DNA from: Blastobasis lacticolella
Lineage: Eukaryota; Arthropoda; Insecta; Lepidoptera; Blastobasidae
NCBI GenBank assembly: GCA_905147135.1
Contig: LR990045.1
Location: forward strand, 17,832,173 to 17,896,172
DNA: 64,000 bases
Reading direction: 5' to 3'
Positions 29,586 through 41,400 of this stretch are shown here, piece by piece. The notes under the pieces are model-generated. The model worked only from the letters and a program-made list of their open reading frames with translations. It was not told the DNA's origin and made no database searches. The position numbers and the translations under genes are program-made. Each line of letters opens with the position of its first letter. Positions within the stretch are counted from its first letter, which is position 1.

Positions 29586-32390
29586 ACAGACTTAAATCCC
29601 CCTTCATTATTATTTATGTACAAATCCTAGCCTGAATACCAAATTTAAGCATTCTAGCACTTCTGGAAGTGCCTAGATGTTTTGCTGAGCCAAACAGTCA
29701 GGGTCGATATTTTAAAATATTTTAAAAATCTGTTTTGTACAATAAATCCTAAAAATTTGAGCTTTCTGGCATTATCAAGACCGAAGATATAAGGCCCTGA
29801 AAATTCGACGAAACGCTTCAAGGAAAGGTAGGTGGCTTGGCGGTGGCACTTCCTTCACCCAGATCATCATGGTAAGTTCTGTACCTAATAAGGTAGGCAA
29901 CAAAATTATCATCATATTAAGTAGATATGTCACGATTTTTTTTAAATCCATTACAGAAACAATTATAACAACTGTTAACGGTGACCACAGAGCTGGTTCA
30001 TTCCTCGCCCTTGTCGGATTGCCATTCAGCGGCCGAAAACACTATAATAACTTCTATCGCTTTTTCCACATTCATTTACCTTTGCTTTAGGGTACCTACT
30101 CTTGACCTGACCTAATTCCTCATTCCTTATTGTCCTCAATTAGATATTGGAATGTTCATCTGGGGGCGTTCCAACCGTCACACTCAGTCTTGCTTTATAC
30201 GCCGATATAGGTTTACTTACCTACGCTTCGTAGATTAGTCTTTAATTCTGAATAATTTTCTTAGCACTCTTCTTTACCGAATCCTAGGCAGCCACTTAAT
30301 ATTTGGCTGTGCCATTTCAAAGCTGGCAGCAGTACTCCATACAAGACCGAATTTATGTTTTGTAAAGCTGACTAATCTTGCTTATAATGCCATATTTTCT
30401 GGCACTGAACGATATGTACAGGCTGGCTCTTTATGAAGGTATATAAAAGATTTTTGGGCCAAATTTAGTCTGTATAGTAACAACTGGCCTGAAACGTAAT
30501 AACTTCTCTCGTTTTGTACGTTGAAGGATAGATCGTCCCAATAGAACGCTCGCACTTGACCGCAACAGATGGCTGCTCCCAACTCGAACTCGTGACTAAT
30601 CTGGAAGCACACCTATGTGTGCTAGTGCTATTCACACAAGACTTATTCATACCTTTACGTACGTATAATACTTGAACGCCAAAATTACGTAGATGCGAAC
30701 TCAATGGTACTCCAATATTACAAGGTACTACCGTAGATGAAGTATCTGTACACTAGGGTTACCAAGACATTCACGTAATGTTTTAAAGGCACACGGTAAA
30801 ATGCCTGTGAAATTTTTTTATGTAAGTAATCCGAAAAAGCACAACCGAGATATTGAGGGCAGGATGATTATTTTCTTTACTCTATAGACGGAGAAACAAC
30901 ATCATTATGTCACATCATTTTATAACGAATAAAATTACTTTAGTTGGGCTCTATTTCTGTACCGCTCGACTTGAGTCGGACGGTTATAAATTTTTATTAA
31001 TATTTTTATGCATCACGCTTATTTCCCCTATTTTTAAGCGTCGGTGTTTTTTATTTTAACCTAAACTTTCGTGTCTAAAAATTTGGACTTTTTGATGCCA
31101 AAAGTCAAAATTGAGAACCAAAAATATAGCCGCAGGTATGTCTGGACTAACATTGTGACAGGAGCACGGTTGCGTTAAAGGAGAGGGCGTTCAAATATTT
31201 TTGCATGCATAATACGTACTGAATATTCGGACGATAGAGATAGGTATCTCATCACAGTTTTGATCTGTAAGTACTACGGATCCTATTCATCAGTTCAATA
31301 CCTACAGTAGATAAAAAACACTAACTACCTAACAGGTTCAGAACGGACACCGTAGCGTCCAATCACGGTAACACCCCACCCATCGGCGGCATAGCGAGTC
31401 GCATTGAAATTGAAACATAATCAGAATACAAACGGGATGAAAATGAGGGCATTCATATCTTCGCACATTGGGTGCCGCGGCGGGCGCGCGCTATGAGCCG
31501 TGAGCGCTCCGTGGCACGCAGCCGTCGGCGCTGCATTTCCGAACGCATCCCGTTCAATATCCTCGGGATTGTTTGTAGATCCACCCCCCCTCGCCTCTCC
31601 CCCTATCCCGCCGATGCCACTGCCTCTAATGGAGCTAGGGTGTCTATACTTTAGGCCATTCAAATTCGGAGATGTCCAACAGTTGATGCCTAACGATTAT
31701 TTGTAGTGTTGATCGGGATGAGGTGCAGAGTTAGACAGAATTTGTTGTGTAAGTAAACGAATCACTAGATTTGCACGATCCATAGTTATTTTAGCAACAC
31801 ATAGGAACCTGTAGTTATTTTACAAGAAAGCTGAACGACAATAATATCTTAATAAATTAGTTTTAATGCCTACTGTAAGTCAAGATTTTGCATTAAAGAT
31901 TCAGGTCAGTATCTTCTCTTATCTACGGTTGTGATATCTAGTTTAGAAATAGACTTTCTTTATATCCAGCCCACACAGTTCAAAAAGGAATTGCACATTT
32001 TACTCGGTGGGTATCCAGCTATTTGTTAAGTAAGTAACAACTGGATTCGGTTATACCTAAACCAACATTTTATATCCAAGCAGTATCAAGAGAATCGTGC
32101 CGTTAAACCTCACTCACTGATTGTGACTTAAATAATAAATAAAAACCTCGAAAGAGCGGAAATATCAGAAAAGGTATTCCGGGCTTGTTCACTTACATTT
32201 TTCGTTGGATTAAAAATAAAGTATAACAAAAATCGACTTCAAAAACCTAAACAAAAAGTAATTTAAAGCTTTCCTAAATACCTACAATAAGTATCTACGT
32301 CGATAGCCGCCTACCGAATAAATTCATCGAGTGGATTAACTATGGGAAGGTGAGGACATTAGAGGGGGGCACGGACTTTAAAAATAATAA
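29586..32390. other. No gene recognised
   Basis: AT-rich overall, with a GC-rich patch at 31340-31640 (including ggtgccgcggcgggcgcgcgc at 31471-31491) where short frames occur on both strands by composition. I see no supported gene. Confidence 0.35.
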
Positions 32391-32394
32391 TAAT

Positions 32395-32435
32395 ACCAAA
32401 TATATGCTCGGACAAATTCACACAGCGCCAGAATA
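32395..32435 (-). mobile_element. SINE family B, small fragment
   Basis: 'ctcggacaaattcacacagcgcca' corresponds to the terminal part of family B (compare 41340-41365). Confidence 0.4.
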
Positions 32436-32682
32436 AATATGAACCCAAGATATTACCCAATTACCCAATAATACCCAATAAAAAAATATTATATTATAGA
32501 TAATACCCAAGATATTTTTATGAAAGCTTATTTTAATTATTACTTCATAAATCTTTATTTGCATTAAATATAGGTAGATTTACAAAAGGTGTTAATTATT
32601 GCTTCAAAATCTTTATTTGCATTAAACTTGGCTTGAAAAAAATGGCATAGATAAATAATGTAGGTACATATATACGACGACC

Positions 32683-32900
32683 TGAGTGGTTCAGTGGTCA
32701 ACATGCTAGTTAGCCACGCAAGAGGTCCCGGGTTCGATTCCCGGCCGGGCAGCAATTTTAATTATGAAGTTTAATTTCTGTTACGGGTCTGGGTGTTCTA
32801 CTTATAAAATATATAAGTAGTATATCAGTTAGCTAGCTAGTACAAGCTTTGCTTAGTTTTGAGCTAGATGGCGCTGTGTAAATATGTCCACGATTATTTA
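32683..32900 (+). mobile_element. tRNA-derived SINE, family B
   Basis: tRNA-like head 'gacctgagtggttcagtggtcaacatgc..ccacgcaagaggtcccgggttcgattcccggccgggcag' with A and B boxes. The body 'aatttctgttacgggtctgggtgttcta', then 'agctttgcttagtttgagctagatggcgctgtgt'. Near-identical blocks occur in reverse at 41325-41580. AGATGGCGC at 32866-32874. The head lacks a paired acceptor stem, so it is not called as a tRNA gene. Confidence 0.82.
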
Positions 32901-33895
32901 ATTTTTTATTTTAAAATATATGTTTATCGTGTCTGAATTACAGCATGCAAATACACTTTTATGGATAGGTTTTTGGAAGTCGGCACTATTATTGTTAATT
33001 TTTTTAAATTGAAACTATAAATGCGTTTGGTTTTTCTACCGCATCGATTGCGGAAACGCGCGCATTTTGGTATTGTAAAATTTGGCACATTTCCTAGGCT
33101 TTTCTAAATTTAAACTTATAGAAACCCGAAAATTTACTTCCGTGGCACATGCTTTTGAGCTGTGGGTCTAAGGCCGTCTTATTTCCTACGACATACATGT
33201 AATAAGCAGTCCGGCCAAATCTGACCTATTATTTCCAGTAGTTCCCTCTAGCACTGTTATCTGAGGTCAAAATCGGTTCATGTGATTAGTAACTGCGTTT
33301 AAAGAATTATGATAAATTAATTTTTATTTCATATAACGGCTTCCTCGTTTTTTTTTATTTTCAAATCAAATCTTTAAAATGCTATCAACAGCATGTACTT
33401 TTTAGGGTTCCGTGTCAAAAGCATACATTGTCAACGAATATCCCATGGTGTGTTTTGACTGCTATCTAGCACCGTCTTTATTGTGCAAATGTGTGATTGA
33501 TAAAACTCTACACTCTCTTCTTGAGCGATACGCTCTTGACAGACAGCTCTTAATCGTGGTCGTTATGTGTTGTGGGCAGCTCTCACTCGCCTCACGATCA
33601 CCTGTCACCTCGATCTGTTATCTGCCTCCCTGGTATACTCATGCAAAAGACCGCCCAAAGCAAATTTGATCTGGTCGGTATATCGCTACATCGGTAATAT
33701 CCGTGTGGTCGGGTACCCTCCACTCTGCCCTGCACGATGAAACGCTCTCTACATAGGGCATCAAAATATTTGGTCTCATTCTAACCCCGTGGGTTTATAG
33801 GTAGGGTGGAGGTGTTATACTCCGTGCCGTAAGTTTGTGCGATTATTAACAATACATACTTTTAAAGATTTTTTTTGTAAAATATACCCACTTTC
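32901..33895. other. No gene recognised
   Basis: An 85-codon + frame at 33412-33669 is not recognised. Otherwise AT-rich with no repeat family noticed. Confidence 0.4.
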
Positions 33896-33929
33896 AGTTA
33901 GGATCACCAAAGTCACTTACCTTTTTTAT

Positions 33930-34180
33930 GCTACTCAGTAACAAATGAGCAGGCAGCCCACCTGATGGTAAGTGGTAACTGTCGCCCATAACATTTACAA
34001 TTCATACATTTAGGTTGCCGGTAACAAAATGCAGAACCGCAGGTGCGTTGTCACTGTGAGGACTAAAATGAAATGCCTCATTCCTGTAATTTCCCTGGCT
34101 ACCTTATCCTTCAAAGCGGAACACAACAATGCAAGCATTGTTTCTGCGGCAGAAATGTAAAGGCATCGGTACTCATCCAG
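33930..34180 (-). pseudogene. CR1/Jockey-like 3'-end relic
   Basis: 'gagcaggcagcccacctgatggtaagtggtaactgtcgcccata' on the + strand is the reversed 3' end type also seen at 53985 ('cttacggcccgcctgatggtaagcagtc') and at the end of the Jockey-like element ('catcaggtggcccgcttgcctgtttg'). Only the tail survives. Confidence 0.55.
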
Positions 34181-34350
34181 GCGGACTCCTCAGGCTGAAC
34201 ATATACTCTGATAAAATACTTTGTAACACAAGCGATAGATAATTAAATAAGTACTCCAGAGTATTTTTCGCCAAAATATTTGCCACTTTTAAGGTACATC
34301 CTTTGAAAAAGTTCCAAGAACATCTTTCAAACGGTTTAATATATTTATTA

Positions 34351-34587
34351 AAGTAGGTAGAGCTCGTCTAGTCTAAAATGACGCGCCCCATTACTTGGTT
34401 AGTTGATTTCGATGTGTGAGTGCAAATATTAATAACAACACTTCATCTGTGTGGTGTCACACCGGCAACTGAATGACCAATTACAACGGCATTTGTATAT
34501 GTATTGCGTCCATATTTTAAACTTGCTTGTGTGCGTTAATGCGATAGTGGGGCGCGTCATTTTAGATGAGACGAGCTCTACCTACTT
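34351..34587. mobile_element. MITE-2 (237 bp) with 44-bp inverted ends
   Basis: The left end aagtaggtagagctcgtct followed by tctaaaatgacgcgcccca is mirrored almost perfectly by the right end ..tggggcgcgtcattttaga.gagacgagctctacctactt. The interior has no coding capacity. Only one copy in the window. Confidence 0.85.
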
Positions 34588-34789
34588 GTAGTTTTTTCAA
34601 TAACTCATATTTTGTATAATTTTAAATTCACTTTCATATTACAGCGTTCAAATGACCAAATACCTACCGTTCAATACGAAGATTTGATACTGATTCCCAA
34701 ACTTTTTATTTTGTCGCCCAACAAGAGACTAAGGACCCCGTAATTCGGAACTCCTTCCCATGTCAAATTCACTTAAAATAAATAAAAAA

Positions 34790-34945
34790 ATAAACATACT
34801 TGGACAATTCACACAGGGCATTCAACATTCATTCATCTGGCCCCAAAGTAGGCAAAGCTTGTGTCATTGATATTAGATAACTGATAAACTACGTTACAGG
34901 TACTTTTTTAATACATACTTATTACACATTACACCCAGATAGTAA
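34790..34945 (-). mobile_element. SINE family B, headless copy
   Basis: 'acttggacaattcacacagggc', 'atctggccccaaagtaggcaaagcttgtgtc', 'tagataactgataaactac' and 'catacttattacacattacacccagatagtaac' follow the family B body in reverse. The tRNA-like head is missing and the AGATGGCGC site is mutated. Confidence 0.7.
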
Positions 34946-35304
34946 CAAAAATGAGAGAAATGATTAATAATGTAATACCTCGTACTCCAGCTTTTAAAAA
35001 CTGGGCCCAGCAGTCCATTGGGCCACAGCGGGCCCAAGCGGCGGCTCTGAATTTGTCACTCCGCTGAACAGCTCCTATCTCATGAGCAAGCAAACGTTTG
35101 TAACTTCGACTTCGGGTAAGTTGAGCACTTGATTTCACAACTGTCAGTTGGAGCTCCCACCGCTAGCTACCACAGCCGGATGTAGCTGTATTCTATTCGA
35201 AATGTTGTTTATTAGGTGAACTAACTTGGTCTAGGTATTAACTAGTTTGACAGTCTAGCTATGTGAAGTAAGTAGAAACGCTGTAAAGCTTTCCATTTAT
35301 TTTC

Positions 35305-35490
35305 TACTAGCGGACTAGGCGCGATTTTGTTAGCGTACACCTGATTAACCCTACCTACCCTTTTTTCTCTCTATCTAATGTTAAAAACCCCATTCAAATA
35401 CGTTGCGTAGCTTAAAAGATTTAAGCGTACATAGATATATGGGGACAGACGGCTGGGAAAGACTTTGTTTTATACTATGTATAGATGTAA
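35305..35490 (+). repeat. Interspersed repeat, family C2
   Basis: 'agcggactaggcgcgattttgttagcg', a CCCTACC step, 'gttgcgtagcttaaaagatttaagcgtacatag', 'gactttgttttatactatgtatagat'. Matches 19722 and 20905. Confidence 0.6.
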
Positions 35491-35779
35491 CTGCAGTCTC
35501 CAAACCACCCGCCAAAAATTAGGGCAATAGCCTCCACAAAAGTGGAGGATGCACAAGTTTCGCAGTGGCCTGTTACCAATGTAATACTTATTGACGATGA
35601 TGATCTGTTCCCATCACAATTAACATTTTAGTATCTTTGCAGCTTTACTAAAACCTCCAAGGTCTAAGGGGTCAGATATAAAAAAACAAGTAATATTAAA
35701 ACTTAAGACTGCAACAGTCAGATATTTGACTTGTGATGTCTAATGGCACCTTTTACTATACCTACTCTAGTTAAAATTG

Positions 35780-35831
35780 TTACATCAGGTTCCAATAATG
35801 TCATGGTTGACATTATTGGAACCTGATGTAA
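35780..35831. other. Perfect 24-bp hairpin with 4-nt loop
   Basis: ttacatcaggttccaataat + gtca pairs without mismatch to tgac + attattggaacctgatgtaa across loop tggt (35804-35807). No neighbouring gene and no other copy was noticed. It could be a recent inverted duplication or a small-RNA precursor; the sequence alone does not decide. Confidence 0.8.
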
Positions 35832-36860
35832 AACTACTTATATTTTAACCAAACTGTTATAATAATTTCGAAAGGTAACCATACCAAAGAAAGTAGGTAT
35901 TCTATTATTAGATATAGCTTTCCATAAAATAGCATCGAACTGTTCCATCGAAAGCCTGCGAATTGCTATACCTACAGACACCAAATGACGTCAAACTTGT
36001 AACGCCCCTCAACATTTAATATATTTTATCCAACACTATTCTCTGTAGATATATCGTGGTTAAAAATAACATCGCACAACAATGCAAGCTCGAATTGCAC
36101 TTTGAAATTGCAATTGGCTTCCTTATTACAGTAAATATCTACTTTTAGCTGATATAAAATAGAATTCACTGTGCAGCTATTTCAGTGGTGTATTTTCTTT
36201 AATGACCAGTGGAATCGTTTTATGATGTTTACCCTGATCAGAAAACAGCATCAAAACGACTTTTATTAGGCAATAACTTGGGAGTTCGATACCAATTTGG
36301 TAATCGGGTCGAGAATTTGAACCTATACTCTATTTCTCCTATGCTTTTTTCACATGAGTGTATTCAAGTAGCCTATCAAAGAAATTACCTACCCTAAGGT
36401 AAGGTCCACACTTGATAAGACAGAGAAATCCATCTTTTGGGAGTCGATGCTGTTAGTTTCCGGTGACAGGTGAAGTAACACCGGTGGTGCTACACGAGTA
36501 TACTTCTGATGGCAGGCCACGGTTGTGGCTGGCCATCACCCTACTGCGCCTTGTTCTGAAGCGTGGTTAAAATTTATTGTCACATTCAAACGTAAACGCT
36601 GGAAAAATGAGAAGGAAAATGCACAGTGGCATACCGGACTTATGCGCTTATTACACATTCCTAAATTCAGTGACTGTATTCAGAAACAAAAAGCATGAGA
36701 GCAAATCAAAGTGGAATGTATTGCTCATAGAATAAGGTCCATTTTTGTATTTCGGATTTTTGAAAAGTGGAGCGACGCGTGACTTAATATAAGTAATTTT
36801 TTATGCCCAACAATTTTTTTTAACGCTGGGGAATACCGGTTTCAACGACATGACGCCGTA
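35832..36860. other. No gene recognised
   Basis: AT-rich; no credible coding or repeat signal noticed. Confidence 0.4.
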
Positions 36861-36872
36861 GCTGGCCGTCCT

Positions 36873-37124
36873 GTAGCCGTCTTCACAATGATTCGAAACC
36901 GTTTCCGAACGATTCGACACGAAATTCGTGAGCGGCGAATCCGTGTCGAGCGATTCGAAAACTGTTATTAAGAATCCCGATAGATTCCACGGAAACTCTC
37001 CTCTCTATAACATATGAAAATTTCATAAAATTAACTGAAACCACATTTTCCTAAGAACTTTTGTGGGGTCCTCTGTTGATTCCGTATCCGAACCCGATTT
37101 CCGAACCATTGTGAATACGGCTAC
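36873..37124. mobile_element. MITE-3 (252 bp)
   Basis: The left end gtagccgtcttcacaatg.ttcg.aa.cg is mirrored by the right end ..cgaaccattgtgaatacggctac. The interior has repeated attcgaaa/attcgaca blocks (36889-36960) that may be subterminal repeats. Non-coding. Confidence 0.7.
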
Positions 37125-37917
37125 TGGTCATAAACAGAACTTTCCTGTTGCAGAGGTAATCGCGCAACAGAGCCTGTAAATATTAAGGCACCCTGTGGAA
37201 TTGGTGTGACTCCAGAATAGTCCGAGTTAAATACATTCGCCCCCAACTCGCTCAAGGACATGAGCCTCAAACAGTGCCTGGCCCATTTTTGGGCTGGAAA
37301 ACTTAAGCTACAGCAATATTGACAAGTAAAGAAGAATAAGAAGAAATTGACTCCCAAAAGACACGAACGTGGATAGCTAAATTAAAATTACCTACCTATA
37401 CCATGCTTGTTTTCGTGAGTGATACGTGAAAGTGAAATAGCGAAATAGGGGATACCATTCAGGCCCACTTGTGCCAAAACTCTTGGTTAAATAAATCATT
37501 AACACAGGGCTTACTAACTCAGGATTAATGTAGTGACTCTTTAACTATCAGCTTATAATATTGTACCAGTAGTCAACAAACCCTAGTTACGAACGACTAA
37601 TGAATAATTTAAGTGTAGGTACGATCTCTCTCTCGCTCTACAATGATTTGTATTAGAAGTATACTTTTTCCCGCTTTAACATCATTCGTGTGTTGTCGAC
37701 ATACATTTTGAGGTTTGTTTTTTGATCAGCCGTCTACTCGAATCCAAGCAAAGAAATTGGACTTTGAATCCATGTCATGAAAAATTAAAAAGCTGTCACT
37801 CATTCTGACAGCTGTCATTTCTGTCCTGTCGTAGTGTTTCTGTCCTATGTTTATATCCTGAGATTGGGGTATTTTTCACCATCCTGGCGAAAAATGTTGT
37901 CGAAATAATGAGCAGTT

Positions 37918-38220
37918 TTCCAATAGGTATCTGAAGCATTCCTAACCACTCCCTAGATGGCGCCCCGACAATTTTGGTAATTGATAACCGCTTGAAATAG
38001 GTTCTTAGCAAAGAGGATATAAACACTGGGTACGTTGTATTGGATAATATTGTATTTATCAATAGTTTTCAACCATTTTAGAGGTTGTAATAATAATGGA
38101 ACATAGTGCCAACTTCTATAATTAATATTTCTTTTTACATTTCGTTCAACCTTTAACAGTTATGTTTATATTAATAATCATTTTATTTTTAAGTTTACTA
38201 TTAATTGGAAAACTCCTCAT
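37918..38220 (+). mobile_element. MITE-1, copy 2 (internally deleted)
   Basis: The left end and interior match the other copies closely. About 100 bp before the right end is missing, including the right-hand GCGCCATCT motif, and it ends ttggaaaactcctcat. AGATGGCGC at 37955-37963. It ends only 232 bp before the METTL2 start codon, so it lies in that gene's presumed promoter region. Confidence 0.88.
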
Positions 38221-38452
38221 TTCATTCCACACTTTTGTAAAAAAATTGCACGTTTTTGGATTTTATTTTACAGCACTAGCACATTTATTTCTAGCCTAGT
38301 TGGCAACACTGTTTGGTCCTGTCAGTTTTGCTTTTGCTATTGAGGTTATATTGAATTGTTATTGTGCTTAGACTTTATATCTTAAAAGTTTTTAAAGAGA
38401 TTAATCAATCTAAAAATCATTTTTAGCCTTCGATTTGAGTATAATTATACTC

Positions 38453-41400
38453 ATGGAAAGTTCTGAAGGCGATAAAAGACCTCAATTCGGCAACAGATTT
38501 CTAGAAAATGCTGACGAAGTCTTCAAACATAATGCGTGGTACCCTATTCAATATTCTTGTTAGATTCTGTAAAAACATTCCAAGTAATAGGCTAAAAATG
38601 TCAATTTTAGAAAATACAAGGCACAGGAAAAAGCCAGTTGGTGGAACAAGATACTTAGACGATAAAAAACATGTTTTTCTTTTCAATGCTTGGTACTTGC
38701 TTTTAACTCACATACTACATGCTCTTGTATGAAATATACCGTAGAATAATACAAATCTTACTAGAATTAAATGTTATAAATGCACTATTCCAGGGACAAT
38801 GTTCAGTGGGATGATGAACAGGAGAAAACCGCCAAAGAGAAAGTCTCTCAAAACTCGCAGGTGACTATGTCTGTGGAAGCTTTGAAAGATTTGGAAGAAA
38901 ATGCTGATAAACATTGGGATTCATTTTATGATATTCATCAAAATAGGTAAGCTAGACTTTTACAGATTGTACTAATTTTTATTACACATCAGTCCACCAC
39001 TCCTCTTGAGCCTCCGCCACATTAGCAGAGGGTTTTGTAATAACCCCCACGCTTGGCAAGTGGGTTGGACAATGCAGTGTTGAAAATAATCAATATAAAA
39101 TGATGCTACCCATTTACAAGTCTACGGAGGTCCTAATTGTTTAGCATTGCAGACATTAGTTGCCTTATACAATAGCTGTGAGACACCATACTATTTCAAT
39201 AATATATGTATGGAAATGTCAGGAATTCATTGAGCATTGTATTTGTTTAATTTTCATAATTATTGCTGTAGTAATTTGAAAAATCAAATAAAAAACTTGT
39301 TACAGTAACATACTATTATTTACAACCTACATAAGTTTATTTCATTTTATAAATACATTCACCACAATATTGTATAACAATTTACAGATTCTTCAAGGAT
39401 CGGCACTGGTTATTTACCGAGTTTCCTGAGCTTGCGCCTGACAACACATCTGCACCAGTTAGAGTATTACCAAATGAGGAAACAAAGTCACCTATTAGTC
39501 AATCAACAATGTGTAAAGAAGGTACCAGACGGTACATTTTTGAAATTGGATGTGGGGTTGGCAATACCATATTTCCAATTCTGCAGTACAGTACAGACCC
39601 CAATTTGTTTATTTATGGCTGTGATTTTTCATCCAAAGCAATAGATATTATGAAAGAAAGTGAACTTTATGATACAAAAAGATGCAATGTTTTTGTTCTT
39701 GATGCTACAGCTGCTGAATGGAATGTACCGTTTGAAGAGAACTCTGTGGACATTATTGTTTTAATATTTGTTCTATCAGCCATTGATCCTTCAAAGTAAG
39801 TGTTAATATGGTTTGCTTATTTTATTAGCTATTGTATGTTAACCATTTCTGTCCCACTACAGGGCAAAGGCCTCAGACTGAAATGGCTAAATATAAAATA
39901 ATAAATATTGTATGTTGATGCTTAAGCAAGGGTTCCTGCGTAGCATAACCACAGTTGGTCTGCAGTTCAGAGATAAATCCTGAAAATAGGTTGGGTAATG
40001 ACAAAAGTCACATTTTGATTCCTAGGTCTTTGCTATGCACTTACACCCGGTTTCTGAAACGCTTGTCTACGCAAAAATTACGTAACAGCTTGTTAATGTC
40101 TGATTAAATGCAGTTTGGGTTTCTGAAAGGGCCAATTGACAGTTTGTCAACGGATTGTCAAATCTCCAATTAACGGCTGATTAATGTAATTTTGGGTTTC
40201 CGGAAAGCTTTTTCTCATGTTAACTGTTTGTTATCGCCTTGTTATTTTAATTAGCGAAAATCGACCAATTAACCGATGGTAAAAAAAAATTAAATCCGAT
40301 TTTCTTGGTCTAGGTCTTGGTCCTGGCCCTGGTCCAGGTCCTAGTTTTGGTCCAAGGCAAAGTCCAGGTTTAGGGTCCAGGTTCTGGTCCAGGATCATGA
40401 CCAAAACTGCAACCTTATTCACAATTTGAGCTTCAACCAGAACCAGGACCTAGACCAGTGCCAGCACATAGACCATAAACATTAGCTGGACCAAGACCTG
40501 GTTCGGGGCCAGGACATGGACCTGAACCAGGACCAGAACCTGAACCACGGACATGTCAGGGTCCAGGACCTAGACCTGAACTAGGAGCTGGTCCGGGGCC
40601 AGGGCCTGATTCTGAACCAGGACCTGGACCTGAACCAGGAACTGGTCCGAAGCCAGGACCTGGACCTGAACCACGAAGTGGTCCGGGTTCAGGACCTAGA
40701 GTTGAACCAGTACCTGGTCCGGGGCCAGTACCTGGACCTAAACCAGGACCTGAACCACGAACTGGTCCGGGTCCAGAACCTGGACCTGAACCAGTACCCG
40801 GTCCGGGGCCAGTACCTGGACCTGGTCCGAAGCCAGGACCTGATCCGGGGCCAGGATCTGGACCTGAACCACGAACCGGCCCGTGTCCAGGACTTGAACC
40901 AGGATTTAACTAATGGGATTATTGGGAGAAACTCACAGAATCGATAGCCGATGGGGCGGATGTTGTTGAGTGGCGAACTCTGGATCCCAAGAGATGGACG
41001 GACGACCTCTTTAAGGTCCTAGGGAGCTGATGGATGCAAGATAACAGAGTCGACTGGAGTGTAAGCCGTGGGAGGCCTGTATTCAGAAGTGGACCGGGAC
41101 CTACCTAACTGCCTAAAGATGATGATGATGGGATTACTGACCCACTGGAACCCGTGACCCTATAACATAAATATTGTTATAAGTTCTCTTTTCTCGCTCT
41201 GTATATTTTTTGACAATTTTCGATTTTACACGAAAACTATACAATCGCTATCAGTTTCATCTAAAAGTTGAATATCCCGCCGCAATCAAAAGGCCGCTAG
41301 GGACAAAGACAAATTAATGCGTTAGACACCGTGGACATCGTGGACAAATTCACACACAGCGCCATCTAGCCCCAAAGTAAGCAAAGCTTGTGTTATGGGT

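Noticed and set aside
31421..31706. Gly/Pro-rich short genes on both strands
   Set aside because: Frames on both strands over the same GC-rich patch, without domain or splice support.
40310..40910. CRISPR array or collagen-like gene
   Set aside because: Short words in changing order without regular spacers; no sustained start-to-stop frame with gene context; it lies within an intron and inside a transposon.
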